Source: Winogradskya humida
GTDB taxonomy: Bacteria; Actinomycetota; Actinomycetes; Mycobacteriales; Micromonosporaceae
Direction of reading: 5' to 3'
Length of the DNA stretch: 64,000 nt
Assembly (NCBI RefSeq): GCF_016862215.1
Contig: NZ_BOMN01000057.1
Location: 1 to 64,000, forward strand
A program made the translations under genes and the position numbers. Shown piece by piece: positions 7,375-16,336 of the stretch (its first letter is position 1; every line of letters begins with the position of its first letter). A model generated the notes under the pieces. The model was not told the DNA's origin. It searched no databases and worked only from the letters and a program-made list of their open reading frames with translations.

Positions 7375-9543
7375 GTGGTGGCGGAGAAGACAGCTGATGA
7401 GCTGGTGGTCGGGCAGCCGACGGCCGAGCAGGTGGCGGCGGCCGGGGCCGAGCCGACCTCGCAGGCGAGCACCCGTCATGCCGAGCTGAGCGACGAGCTC
7501 CGCGGGCATCAGTATCGCTACTACGTGCTCGACTCGCCGACCATCACGGATGCCGAGTTCGACAAGCTGCTGCGCGAGCTGGAGGCGCTGGAGGAGCAGT
7601 TCCCCGCGCTCCGCACGCCGGATTCGCCCACGCAGAACGTCGGTGGCACGTTCTCGACGCTGTTCACCCCGGTCGACCATGCCGAGCGGATGCTGTCGCT
7701 CGACAACGTCTTCGACGACGACGAGCTGGACGCGTGGGCCGAGCGCACCATCCGGGACGCCGGCGGTCCCGCCGAGTTCATCTGCGAGCTCAAGGTCGAC
7801 GGCCTGGCCATCAACCTGACCTATGAGAACGGCCGGCTCGTCCGCGCCGCGACCCGGGGTGACGGGCGCACCGGCGAGGACGTCACCTCCAACGTGCGCA
7901 CGATCCGCGAGATCCCGGACCGGCTCGACGACGAGGATCCGCCGGAGCTGCTGGAGGTGCGCGGCGAGATCTACTTCCCGGCTTCCGCGTTCGCCGACCT
8001 CAACGCGTCGCTGGTCGAGCAGGGCAAGGCGCCGTTCGCCAACCCGCGCAACGCCGCCGCCGGCAGCCTGCGGCAGAAGGATCCGCGGATCACCGCATCC
8101 CGGGGGCTGCGGATGGTCGTGCACGGCATCGGCGCGCGCAAGGGCTTCACCCCCGACTCGCAGTCGCACGCCTACGAGGCGCTGAAGTCATGGGGGCTGC
8201 CGACCAGCACGCGCTGGAAGCTCGTCGAGGACATGACCGGCGTCCGCGAGTTCATCGCCTACTACGCCGAGCACCGGCACGACGTCGAGCACGAGATCGA
8301 CGGCGTGGTGATCAAGATCAACGCCGTGGCGATCCAGGGGCGGCTCGGGTCGACCAGCCGGGCGCCGCGCTGGGCGATCGCGTGGAAATACCCGCCCGAG
8401 GAGGTCACCACCAAGCTGCTCGACATCGAGGTCAACGTCGGCCGCACGGGCCGGGTGACCCCGTTCGCCGTCCTCGAGCCGGTGCACGTCGCGGGTTCGA
8501 CGGTGGCCCTGGCGACCCTGCACAACGCCCGCGAGGTCGAGCGCAAGGGCGTGTGGATCGGCGACACCGTCGTGCTGCGCAAGGCCGGTGACGTCATCCC
8601 CGAGGTGCTCGGCCCGGTCATCGACCTGCGGCCGGCCAACGCGCGCGCGTTCGTGATGCCCACCGAGTGCCCGTCGTGCGGCACCACGCTCGCTCCCGCC
8701 AAGGAGAGCGACATCGACATCCGCTGCCCCAACCAGCGCACCTGCCCGGCGCAGCTGCGCGAGCGGGTCTTCCACCTCGCCGGGCGGGGCGCGTTCGACA
8801 TCGAGGTGCTCGGTTACAAGGCGTCACAGGCGCTGCTCGACTCCGGCATCATCACCGACGAGGGCGACCTCTTCGGGATCACCGCCGACGACCTGCTGCG
8901 CTCGCCGTTCTTCGTCAACAAGGACGGCAGCCTCGGCAGCAACGCGACCAAGCTGCTCGACAACCTCGAAGAGGTCAAGGCGCGGCCGTTGTGGCGGGTG
9001 CTGGTCGCGCTCTCGATCCGGCACGTCGGCCCGACCGCGTCCCAGGCGCTGGCCCGCGAGTTCGGGTCGATGGAGGCCATCGAGGCGGCGACCGGCGAGG
9101 AGCTGGCCGCGGTGGAGGGCGTCGGCCCGACCATCGCCGAGAGCCTGCGGGAGTGGCTGACCGTCGACTGGCACCGCGACATCGTCACCAAGTGGCGCGC
9201 GGCCGGCGTGAAGATGGTGGACGAGCGCACCGACGACGGGCCGAAGCCGCTGGCCGGGCTGAGCGTCGTGGTCACCGGCACGCTGACGTCGTATTCACGG
9301 GATGCCGCGACCGAGGCGGTGACCTCGCGCGGCGGCAAGGTGAGCGGCTCGGTCTCCAAGAAGACGGCGTTCGTGGTGGTCGGCGAGAATCCGGGCAGCA
9401 AGTACGACAAGGCTCTGCAGCTCAAGGTGCCGGTGCTCGACGATGCGGGGTTCGCGGTGCTGCTCGCCGATGGGCCGGAAGCCGCACGCGAAGTTGCCGA
9501 GATGGCCCCGGAGCCGGCAGCGGAGGCCGACCCCAACGGGTGA
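7375..9543 (+). CDS. ligA: NAD-dependent DNA ligase
   Basis: A 722-residue protein. An Ia-type NAD-binding region (HQYRYYVLDSPTITDAEFD) is followed by the adenylation motif ELKVDGLAINL with the nucleotidyl-accepting Lys, an OB fold, a four-cysteine zinc finger (CPSCGTTL and later CPNQRTCPAQ), helix-hairpin-helix repeats, and a C-terminal BRCT domain (LAGLSVVVTGTL). It seals nicks in replication and repair using NAD. The start is a GTG; a second GTG follows directly, so the exact start is uncertain by one codon. It lies 60 bases after the MetE-like gene. Confidence 0.97.
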   Translation: MVAEKTADELVVGQPTAEQVAAAGAEPTSQASTRHAELSDELRGHQYRYYVLDSPTITDAEFDKLLRELEALEEQFPALRTPDSPTQNVGGTFSTLFTPVDHAERMLSLDNVFDDDELDAWAERTIRDAGGPAEFICELKVDGLAINLTYENGRLVRAATRGDGRTGEDVTSNVRTIREIPDRLDDEDPPELLEVRGEIYFPASAFADLNASLVEQGKAPFANPRNAAAGSLRQKDPRITASRGLRMVVHGIGARKGFTPDSQSHAYEALKSWGLPTSTRWKLVEDMTGVREFIAYYAEHRHDVEHEIDGVVIKINAVAIQGRLGSTSRAPRWAIAWKYPPEEVTTKLLDIEVNVGRTGRVTPFAVLEPVHVAGSTVALATLHNAREVERKGVWIGDTVVLRKAGDVIPEVLGPVIDLRPANARAFVMPTECPSCGTTLAPAKESDIDIRCPNQRTCPAQLRERVFHLAGRGAFDIEVLGYKASQALLDSGIITDEGDLFGITADDLLRSPFFVNKDGSLGSNATKLLDNLEEVKARPLWRVLVALSIRHVGPTASQALAREFGSMEAIEAATGEELAAVEGVGPTIAESLREWLTVDWHRDIVTKWRAAGVKMVDERTDDGPKPLAGLSVVVTGTLTSYSRDAATEAVTSRGGKVSGSVSKKTAFVVVGENPGSKYDKALQLKVPVLDDAGFAVLLADGPEAAREVAEMAPEPAAEADPNG

Positions 9544-9669
9544 TCTTCGGGTGGTTGCCCGTGGTGAGCTATATGGCGATTTGATAACGCCAAACCCGTT
9601 TCGATGCATTTTGTCTATGTGGATCTATGGTGAGGAGGATCTTTCGGTCGACGCCATCGTGGAGGTCGC

Positions 9670-11646
9670 ATGGGTGACGCACATTCGCGCTGCTCCATGC
9701 CGGGCGACCGGCAGGTTCAGCGGGCCCGGCGTGCCGCTGGCATCTCGGTCTGTGCCGCTCTCCTGACCGATGCGGGGCTGTGGCTCGTCTTCCCGGGTTC
9801 GTTCACCGATCTGCACGCCGAGTTCTGGGTCATGGCCGTGCTCGCGCTGGCCGTCGACGCCCGGCCCTACGTGCTCACCAACCGGCGGGCCAGCTCGGTC
9901 GTCCTCCCGTCGATCTGCTTCACCTTCGCCATCGCACTGTCCTGGGGATTTGTCGCGGCGCTGGCCGTTCAGCTGGCGGGACTCGCCGTCGCAGGGGTGC
10001 GGATGCGGCACACCGGGCGGCGGGCGCTCTACCTGGCGGTCCAGCACGGTCTCGCCCTCGGTGCGGCGGCGCTGGTCGCCACCCCGATCGACGCCGGGCC
10101 CGGCTGGGACGACGCGCTGCGCACCGTCGCGGCCGCCGCGGCGTGGATCGGCACCCGCTACGGGCTCGACGCCATCGTGGGACGACACCGTCTGCGCCGC
10201 GGGCCGGAGCTCATCGCGACCACGGCGTTGCTGCTGCTCGGGCCGGTCGTGCTCGCCGCCGCGCAGCTCGGGCTGACGGTCGTGCCGCTGGTGCTGCTCG
10301 CCCTGCACGCCGTGCACCGGATGGTCCGCTCGGCCGGGGAGTTCGAGCGGGCCTCGCGTACCGATGCGCTCACCGGGCTGCCCAACCGGCGGGCACTGCA
10401 GGCCACAGCGATGGGTACGGGCGGGGCGCTGCTGCTGCTCGACCTCGACCGGTTCCGGACGGTCAACGACGCTCTCGGGCATGCGCTCGGGGACAGGCTG
10501 CTGGTGGAGGTGGGGCGGCGGCTCGCGGAGTGCGTACCGTCGCATGATCTTCTGGTCCGGCTCGGGGGTGACGAATTCGCCGTGCTGGCCACCCGGGTCG
10601 ACGGGCCGGCCTCGGCCCGGCGGATCGCGGCGCACCTGGCCGACGCGCTCGGCGCCCCGTTCGCCCTCGACGGCCTGCCCGTCGACGTCAGCGCGTCCAT
10701 CGGCATCGCGATGCAGCCCGAACGCGGCGGCGACGGCGCCACCCTGCTGCGCCAGGCCGAGACCGCCATGTACGACGCCAAGCAGCGCGGCGCCCAGGTA
10801 GCCGTCTACACCCGCGACGCCGAGCACCCCGCCCCAGACCTTGCCCTGCTGGCGGATCTGCGCGCGGCACTGCAGACCGGCGAGTCGGGGATCGTCCTCT
10901 ACTACCAGCCGCAGATCGCCATCGCGACCGGCGAGGTCGTCGGCGTCGAGGCATTGCTGCGCTGGCGGCACCCCGACCGCGGCATGGTCGGGCCCGAGGA
11001 ACTGCTGCGCGTCGCCGAACAGACCCCCGTCATGCGCCGCCTCACCAGCCGGGTGCTGCACGAGGTGGTCGCTCAGGTCGCGGTCTGGCAGGCCGCCGGC
11101 CGGCCGCTGCGCGCCTCGGTCAACGTCAGCGTCCGGGATCTGCACGCGCCCGGCATCGTCGGTGAGATCCAGGACCTCCTTCATCGGTACGCCGTCCCGC
11201 CCGAACTTTTGCAGCTGGAGATCACCGAGAGCGCGCTGATGGCCGACCCGCACCGCGTCCTCGACACGATCACCCGGCTGGACCGCGCCGGCGTGGCCAT
11301 CTCGCTGGACGACTTCGGCACGGGGTATTCCTCGCTGCAGCACCTGCGCCGGTTGCCGCTGTCCGAGGTGAAGATCGACCGCTCGTTCGTGCTGGGGATG
11401 GCGGGGGAGCGGGGGGACGCGGCGATCGTACGGTCGGTGGTGGACCTGGCCGGCTCGCTCGGCCTGCGCGTCGTCGCCGAAGGGGTGGAGGACGAGCGGA
11501 CCTGGCGGCTGCTCGCGGCGGACGGGTGCCACGCGGCGCAGGGCTGGTTCCACGCCCGCCCGATGCCCGCCGGTGATTTCGACGACTGGCTGCTGCGATA
11601 CCGCCCGCTGCCCGGCTGCCAAGGCCAAATACACTCGGGTGTGTAA
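9670..11646 (+). CDS. Membrane GGDEF-EAL cyclic-di-GMP protein
   Basis: A 658-residue protein. Several hydrophobic segments occupy about residues 20-220. They are followed by a GGDEF domain with intact GGDEF at 299-303 (context RLGGDEFAVL) and an EAL domain starting with EALLRWRHP at about 427. In the EAL part the residues expected for phosphodiesterase activity are visible: SVNVS, LEITES, DDFGTGYSS, KIDRSF, AEGVED and a Gln in AAQGW. Both domains may therefore be active, making and degrading c-di-GMP, with the membrane part as a possible sensor. It lies between ligA and gatC with 127 bases upstream, so it is probably transcribed separately. Confidence 0.92.
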   Translation: MGDAHSRCSMPGDRQVQRARRAAGISVCAALLTDAGLWLVFPGSFTDLHAEFWVMAVLALAVDARPYVLTNRRASSVVLPSICFTFAIALSWGFVAALAVQLAGLAVAGVRMRHTGRRALYLAVQHGLALGAAALVATPIDAGPGWDDALRTVAAAAAWIGTRYGLDAIVGRHRLRRGPELIATTALLLLGPVVLAAAQLGLTVVPLVLLALHAVHRMVRSAGEFERASRTDALTGLPNRRALQATAMGTGGALLLLDLDRFRTVNDALGHALGDRLLVEVGRRLAECVPSHDLLVRLGGDEFAVLATRVDGPASARRIAAHLADALGAPFALDGLPVDVSASIGIAMQPERGGDGATLLRQAETAMYDAKQRGAQVAVYTRDAEHPAPDLALLADLRAALQTGESGIVLYYQPQIAIATGEVVGVEALLRWRHPDRGMVGPEELLRVAEQTPVMRRLTSRVLHEVVAQVAVWQAAGRPLRASVNVSVRDLHAPGIVGEIQDLLHRYAVPPELLQLEITESALMADPHRVLDTITRLDRAGVAISLDDFGTGYSSLQHLRRLPLSEVKIDRSFVLGMAGERGDAAIVRSVVDLAGSLGLRVVAEGVEDERTWRLLAADGCHAAQGWFHARPMPAGDFDDWLLRYRPLPGCQGQIHSGV

Positions 11647-11672
11647 GCATCATCAACCAACCAGGGGGCACG

Positions 11673-11972
11673 ATGGCCGCCATCTCCCGCGAAGAGGTAG
11701 CGCATCTCGCGCACCTGTCGCGGCTCGCCGTGACCGAGGATGAGCTCGACATGTTCGCCGGACAGCTCGACGTGATCCTGCAGTCGGTCGCCCGGATCGG
11801 TGATGTGGCGGCCGACGACATCCCGCCCACGTCGCATTCCGTGCCGCTGACCAACGTCTACCGCGACGACGTCGTGACGCCGAGTCTCACGCAGGAAGAA
11901 GTGCTGGCAGGCGCCCCCGACGTCGCCGAGAGCCGGTTCCGGGTGCCCCGGATCCTGAGCGAGGAAGAGTGA
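11673..11972 (+). CDS. gatC: Asp-tRNA(Asn)/Glu-tRNA(Gln) amidotransferase subunit C
   Basis: A 99-residue protein, the usual GatC length, with ISREEVAHLAHLSRLAVTEDE and DIPPTSHSVPLTNVYRDDVV, both characteristic. GatC stabilises the GatA-GatB complex that converts misacylated tRNA into Gln- or Asn-tRNA. A purine-rich AGGGGG lies a few bases before the ATG. The stop overlaps the gatA GTG start (GTGA, 11969-11972). Confidence 0.95.
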   Translation: MAAISREEVAHLAHLSRLAVTEDELDMFAGQLDVILQSVARIGDVAADDIPPTSHSVPLTNVYRDDVVTPSLTQEEVLAGAPDVAESRFRVPRILSEEE

Positions 11973-13453
11973 GTGCCGTGAGTGACGTCACCCGGATGAC
12001 CGCGGCCCAGATCGCCGGTCTCATCTCCTCCGGCGAAGCCTCCGCCGTCGAGGTCACCACCGCGCACCTCGACCGGATCACCGCCGTCGACGAGCGCGTC
12101 CACGCCTTCCTGCACGTCGACCGTGAGGGCGCACTCGCCGCCGCGGCCGCCGTCGACATCCGCCGCGGCAAGGGCGAAGAGCTCGGCCCGCTCGCCGGAG
12201 TGCCGATCGCGGTCAAGGACGTGGTCACCACCAAGGGCGTGCCCACCACGGCCGCCTCCAAGATCCTCGAGGGCTGGAAGCCGCCCTACGACGCCACCAT
12301 CGTCTCGCGTCTGCGCGAAGCCGGCATGGTGATGCTCGGCAAGACCAACATGGACGAGTTCGCGATGGGCTCCTCCACCGAATACTCCGCCTACGGCCCC
12401 ACGAACAACCCGTGGGATCTCGGGCGCATCCCCGGCGGCTCCGGCGGCGGCAGCGCGGCGTCGCTCGCGGCCTACGAGGCACCGCTCGCCATCGGCACCG
12501 ACACGGGCGGCTCCATCCGCCAGCCCGGCGCGGTCACCGGCACGGTCGGCGCCAAGCCCACCTACGGCGGCACCTCGCGCTACGGGCTCATCGCCTTCTC
12601 GTCGTCACTGGACACGCCCGGGCCGTGTGCTCGCACGGTCGAGGACACCGCCCTGCTCCACGCGGTGATCGCCGGTCACGACCCGCGCGACTCCACCTCC
12701 ATCCCGCAGCCCGTCCCGGACGTGGTCGCCGCCGCCCGCCTGGGCGCCACCGGTGACCTGACCGGCGTCAAGCTCGGCGTGGTCAAGGAGTTCGCGGGCG
12801 AGGGCGCCGAGCCGGGCGTCATGGCGGCGTTCCACGAGTCGGTCGAAGCCCTCGTCAAGCTGGGTGCCGAGATCGTCGAGATCTCCTGCCCCCACTTCGA
12901 GTACGCCCTCCCGGCCTACTACCTGATCGCCCCCAGCGAAGCCTCCTCCAACCTGGCCCGCTTCGACGGCGTCCGCTACGGCGTGCGCGTCGGCGACGAC
13001 GGCAACCGCTCCCTCGAAGAGGTCATGTCGCTCACCCGCGACAGCGGGTTCGGCCCCGAGGTCAAGCGCCGCATCATCCTCGGCACCTACGCCCTGTCCA
13101 GCGGCTACTACGACGCCTACTACGGCCAGGCCCAGAAGGTCCGCACCCTCATCACGCGCGACTTCACCAAGGCCTTCGACCAGGTCGATGTCCTCATCTC
13201 CCCGACCACGCCGTTCGTCGCCTTCCCGTTCGGATCGCGCACCTCGGACCCGTACCAGATGTATCTCGCCGACCTCTACACCATCCCGACCAACCTCTAC
13301 GGCGGCCCGGCGATCTCCGTCCCGTGCGGCCTCTCCGAAGGCCTCCCGGTCGGCTTCCAGATCATGGCCCCCACCATGGCCGACGACCGCATGTACAGGG
13401 TCGCCGCCGCCCTGGAGTCAGCAGTCGGCACGTTCACCCCGCCCGAGCTGTAG
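11969..13453 (+). CDS. gatA: Asp-tRNA(Asn)/Glu-tRNA(Gln) amidotransferase subunit A
   Basis: A 494-residue amidase-signature protein. The Ser-cisSer-Lys triad is present: Lys in PIAVKDVVTTKG, the cis-Ser in GGSGGGSAASLAA, and the nucleophile Ser in GTDTGGSIRQP. It releases ammonia from glutamine and passes it to GatB. The GTG at 11969 overlaps the gatC stop; another GTG at 11978 could also serve. Unlike in many genomes, gatB does not follow: it lies about 6 kb downstream beyond unrelated genes. Confidence 0.96.
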   Translation: MSAVSDVTRMTAAQIAGLISSGEASAVEVTTAHLDRITAVDERVHAFLHVDREGALAAAAAVDIRRGKGEELGPLAGVPIAVKDVVTTKGVPTTAASKILEGWKPPYDATIVSRLREAGMVMLGKTNMDEFAMGSSTEYSAYGPTNNPWDLGRIPGGSGGGSAASLAAYEAPLAIGTDTGGSIRQPGAVTGTVGAKPTYGGTSRYGLIAFSSSLDTPGPCARTVEDTALLHAVIAGHDPRDSTSIPQPVPDVVAAARLGATGDLTGVKLGVVKEFAGEGAEPGVMAAFHESVEALVKLGAEIVEISCPHFEYALPAYYLIAPSEASSNLARFDGVRYGVRVGDDGNRSLEEVMSLTRDSGFGPEVKRRIILGTYALSSGYYDAYYGQAQKVRTLITRDFTKAFDQVDVLISPTTPFVAFPFGSRTSDPYQMYLADLYTIPTNLYGGPAISVPCGLSEGLPVGFQIMAPTMADDRMYRVAAALESAVGTFTPPEL

Positions 13454-13463
13454 GCAGCGGCCG

Positions 13464-14861
13464 ATGCTGACCAGGATCGAGATCGACGGATTCAAGTCGT
13501 TCCGGGACTTCCACTTGGATCTCCCGCCGTTCCTGGTCATCATCGGCCGGAACGCCGCCGGCAAGTCCAACCTGTTCGACGCCATCCAGTTCATCGGACA
13601 GCTTGCCGGGCAGCCGGTGCTGGAGGCCGCGCAGCAATCGCGTGGGGACATCACCGATCTGTTCCATCGTCACGTCGACGGCACCCCGATGAAGGTCATG
13701 ACCTTCGCGGTCGAGGTGTTGCTGGACGGGTCGGTCACCGATGCCTTCGGGGACTCGGTCCGCGTGAATCATTCACGATTACGGTATGAGCTCGTAATCG
13801 AACTGCGCGAGGTAGGGCATACCGGAGCGCTGAGACCCTTTGTCATCCACGAGTCAGCGTTCAAGATCCGTCGGGTCGACGATCGTTGGATTCAGCAGTT
13901 TGATCCTGCTGACCGCAAAGCCCTTGCCGTCTATTCGAATGGCGCTGCGGATTTGCTTGACACCGAAGTGGATGACCAAGGGCGGCCGAGGTTCAGCATC
14001 CGTCAGCAAGGGAACCAAGGGCGTAAGAGACACCTGCCAGCTACAGCCGCGACCGCCAGCGTGCTGTCGACGCTGACAACAGCCACCGACTTCCCACTGC
14101 TTTACGCGTTAAAGCGGGAATTGCAGTCATGGCGGCTGCTCTACCTCGACCCGAGCGCGCTGCGGCGCCCGGACTCGTTCGATGACCCGGACACCCTGGC
14201 TGCCAATGGCGCCCATCTCGCCAACACGCTTCGGCGTATCGCGGAGGAGAGCGGTGACGCGGACCGGCCAGCCGGTGTCCTCAACGACTTGTCCGCCGAT
14301 GTCGCCACCATTGTCCCTGGCATCGTCCAGGTGCAGGTGAGCGATGACGCCGTCCGGCGGCAGCGCCAAGTAGAAGTGGTTACGCAGGACGAGGCGCCGT
14401 ACTCGGCGAGGGTCGCCTCTGACGGGACGCTTCGGACGATTGCTCTCCTCGCCGCGCTCTACGATCCAGCGGGTGCGGGATTGATCTGCTTCGAGGAGCC
14501 TGAGAATGGCCTCTTCCCTGGTCGTCTTGCGCAGTTTGTAAGCTCTCTGAGGGAATTGGTCAAGCGAGGGATACAGGCACGGGGGGCGGGCCGCGGTGAG
14601 AAGCTGACCCAGCTCGTGTTGAGCAGTCACTCACCGGCCATCCTTCGGGCACTTGACCCATCCGGGGACGGCACGCGACGAGATGCCATCTATATGGACG
14701 TCGCGACATTGGTCGGTGGTGGACGGGGGCGTAGCCGAATCAGCAAGTATCGGGACCTGACTGGACCGCAGTTGTCGGTCGATACCGAGCTCCAGCCCGG
14801 AGCTGTGGTCAGTCCCAGCGAAATAGCTGAGTTCGAGGTGTCCGAGGCCCTGGAACGCTGA
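13464..14861 (+). CDS. AAA ATPase (AAA_21 / OLD-like SMC-type head)
   Basis: A 465-residue ATPase starting MLTRIEIDGFKSFRDFHLD. Walker A is GRNAAGKSN at residues 28-36. A signature-like segment SDGTLRTIALLAALY precedes Walker B ICFEEPENG (Glu at about 344-345), and an H-loop LSSHSPAIL follows. This arrangement is that of AAA_21 / OLD-type ATPases related to RecF and SMC heads. It lacks a C-terminal TOPRIM domain, but the next gene, overlapping by one base (TGATG), encodes a TOPRIM-like DUF4276 protein. The pair resembles a split OLD-type system, a class often involved in phage defence. Bases 13750-14700 look less GC-rich than the flanking genes, consistent with acquisition. Function is inferred from family and context only. 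Confidence 0.85.
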   Translation: MLTRIEIDGFKSFRDFHLDLPPFLVIIGRNAAGKSNLFDAIQFIGQLAGQPVLEAAQQSRGDITDLFHRHVDGTPMKVMTFAVEVLLDGSVTDAFGDSVRVNHSRLRYELVIELREVGHTGALRPFVIHESAFKIRRVDDRWIQQFDPADRKALAVYSNGAADLLDTEVDDQGRPRFSIRQQGNQGRKRHLPATAATASVLSTLTTATDFPLLYALKRELQSWRLLYLDPSALRRPDSFDDPDTLAANGAHLANTLRRIAEESGDADRPAGVLNDLSADVATIVPGIVQVQVSDDAVRRQRQVEVVTQDEAPYSARVASDGTLRTIALLAALYDPAGAGLICFEEPENGLFPGRLAQFVSSLRELVKRGIQARGAGRGEKLTQLVLSSHSPAILRALDPSGDGTRRDAIYMDVATLVGGGRGRSRISKYRDLTGPQLSVDTELQPGAVVSPSEIAEFEVSEALER

Positions 14862-15481
14862 TGAGGTATCTCACGACTGCTCTCATCTCGGAAGGCACCA
14901 CCGACGACCGCTTTCTGCCGCCTCTGCTCGGACGGATGTTGCAGGAGATCTGCGCGGATTACCAGGATTCTGTGGAAGTCGCCGACGTGCGGCCCGTACG
15001 GGAGAAGAAAGGCCCGCGCAGCCTCGAAGAAGTGCTCGACCTCGTCGACCGGAACCGCGGAAGCTTCCTCGTGGTGTTCTTCCACCACGATCGCGGAGCC
15101 CGGCCCGGCAGGACCGAGACTGAATGGCTGGAGCCATTGCGTGCCGCGTGGGGATCCCGCAGCGAGCAACTGGTGACGGTGGTGCCGGTCCGCGAGACAG
15201 AAGCGTGGCTGCTGGCGGACGGGGCTGCGCTCCGGCGCGCGTTCGGGGTGCAGTGGCCCGACTCCCAACTGGGCGTGCCTGCCCAGCCCAAGGACGTAGA
15301 GGGTCTGATTGACCCGAAGCAGGTCCTTGACCGGTCGATCGGCAGGTTGAGCCGATCGACCGCAGATCATTACAGCCAACTGGGTGCGATGGTGTCCCTG
15401 GAACGGCTCTGTCAGGTGCCGGCTTTTACCCAGCTCTGGCGCGAGACCCAGCAGGCTCTGGAGAAACTCGGATTTCGTTGA
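14861..15481 (+). CDS. DUF4276 family TOPRIM-like protein
   Basis: A 206-residue protein starting MRYLTTALISEGTTDDRFLP, where the Glu of SEGTTD fits the first acidic position of TOPRIM folds. LVVFFHHDRG occupies the place of the second acidic motif, and VVPVRETEAWLLAD is typical of DUF4276. TOPRIM domains bind divalent metal and cut or remodel nucleic acid. The second motif has a single Asp (HHDRG) rather than a clear DxD, so catalytic competence is uncertain. The start overlaps the stop of the AAA ATPase gene, so both products are almost certainly made together. It is proposed as the effector of a two-gene ATPase-nuclease unit. Confidence 0.78.
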   Translation: MRYLTTALISEGTTDDRFLPPLLGRMLQEICADYQDSVEVADVRPVREKKGPRSLEEVLDLVDRNRGSFLVVFFHHDRGARPGRTETEWLEPLRAAWGSRSEQLVTVVPVRETEAWLLADGAALRRAFGVQWPDSQLGVPAQPKDVEGLIDPKQVLDRSIGRLSRSTADHYSQLGAMVSLERLCQVPAFTQLWRETQQALEKLGFR

Positions 15482-15532
15482 CCGGCGGCGCTTGACCCTC
15501 ACACCGTGTCAGGCGATGAAGTCGGAGACATC

Positions 15533-16336
15533 ATGTTCACCATTGGAGAGTTCGCCAGGCACGGGCGGGTGTCGGTCCGGATGCTGCGTCACTATGACGC
15601 GACCGGGCTGTTGCGTCCCGCTCACACCGATCCGGCTACCGGTTACCGGCACTACACGGCTGCTCAGCTTGCCCGGCTGAATCGGGTGATCGCGCTCAAG
15701 GAGCTGGGGTTCACGCTCCAGCAGGTGCGCGACATCATCGATGATGCGGTGACCACCGAGGAGTTGCGGGGGATGCTGCGGCTGCGCCGGGCCGAGTTGG
15801 AGACCGTCATGGCTGCTTCGGCGGGGCGGTTGGTGCAGGTCGAGGCGAGGCTCCGAGCCATTGAGGGCGAGGGACGAATGTCGAGCGACGAAGTCATCAT
15901 CAAGAGCATTCCTGGGGTACGGGTGGCGGAGCTGACCGCGATCTCGGCGAGCTACGAGCCGGAGGACATCAGCCCGGTGATCGGGCCGCTGTTCGAGGAG
16001 CTGTGCGGGCGACTCGATCCGGCTGTTTTCGCGGGACCCGCCGTGGCCTACTACGAGGACGCGGAGGACGGCCGGATCATTGTCCACGCCGCGATGCCCG
16101 TCAACATGCCGCTGCAGGAGGGCGACCTGCGGGTCGTTGACCTGCCGGCGATCGAGCGGGCGGCGACCATCGTGCACCGTGGGTCGATGGACGCCGTGGT
16201 CCCGACCGAGCAGACGCTGGCCCGGTGGATCGACGAGAGCGGCTTCCAGCCCGCCGGCTACGCCCGTGAGGTCACCCTCGAGTTCCCGCCGAACCGCGAC
16301 GAGTGGGTCACCGAGCTTCAAGCGCCATTGAGCTGA
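15533..16336 (+). CDS. MerR-family regulator with GyrI-like effector domain
   Basis: About 267 residues. The N-terminal MerR helix-turn-helix reads FTIGEFARHGRVSVRMLRHYDATGLLRP. It is followed by a coiled-coil helix (residues about 75-120) and a C-terminal GyrI/BmrR-like effector-binding domain (about 130-267). Such proteins bind hydrophobic or cationic compounds and activate transport genes by twisting DNA. The ATG at 15533 has CGGAGA a few bases upstream and fits the MerR N-terminus better than the GTG at 15506. It lies 51 bases after the DUF4276 gene and converges with the XRE regulator, overlapping it by 29 bases at the 3' ends. Confidence 0.88.
   Translation: MFTIGEFARHGRVSVRMLRHYDATGLLRPAHTDPATGYRHYTAAQLARLNRVIALKELGFTLQQVRDIIDDAVTTEELRGMLRLRRAELETVMAASAGRLVQVEARLRAIEGEGRMSSDEVIIKSIPGVRVAELTAISASYEPEDISPVIGPLFEELCGRLDPAVFAGPAVAYYEDAEDGRIIVHAAMPVNMPLQEGDLRVVDLPAIERAATIVHRGSMDAVVPTEQTLARWIDESGFQPAGYAREVTLEFPPNRDEWVTELQAPLS

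Noticed and set aside
14861..15481. DUF4276 as a PARIS AriB protein
   Set aside because: AriB belongs to DUF4435; the motifs here fit DUF4276, so only a general analogy is claimed.
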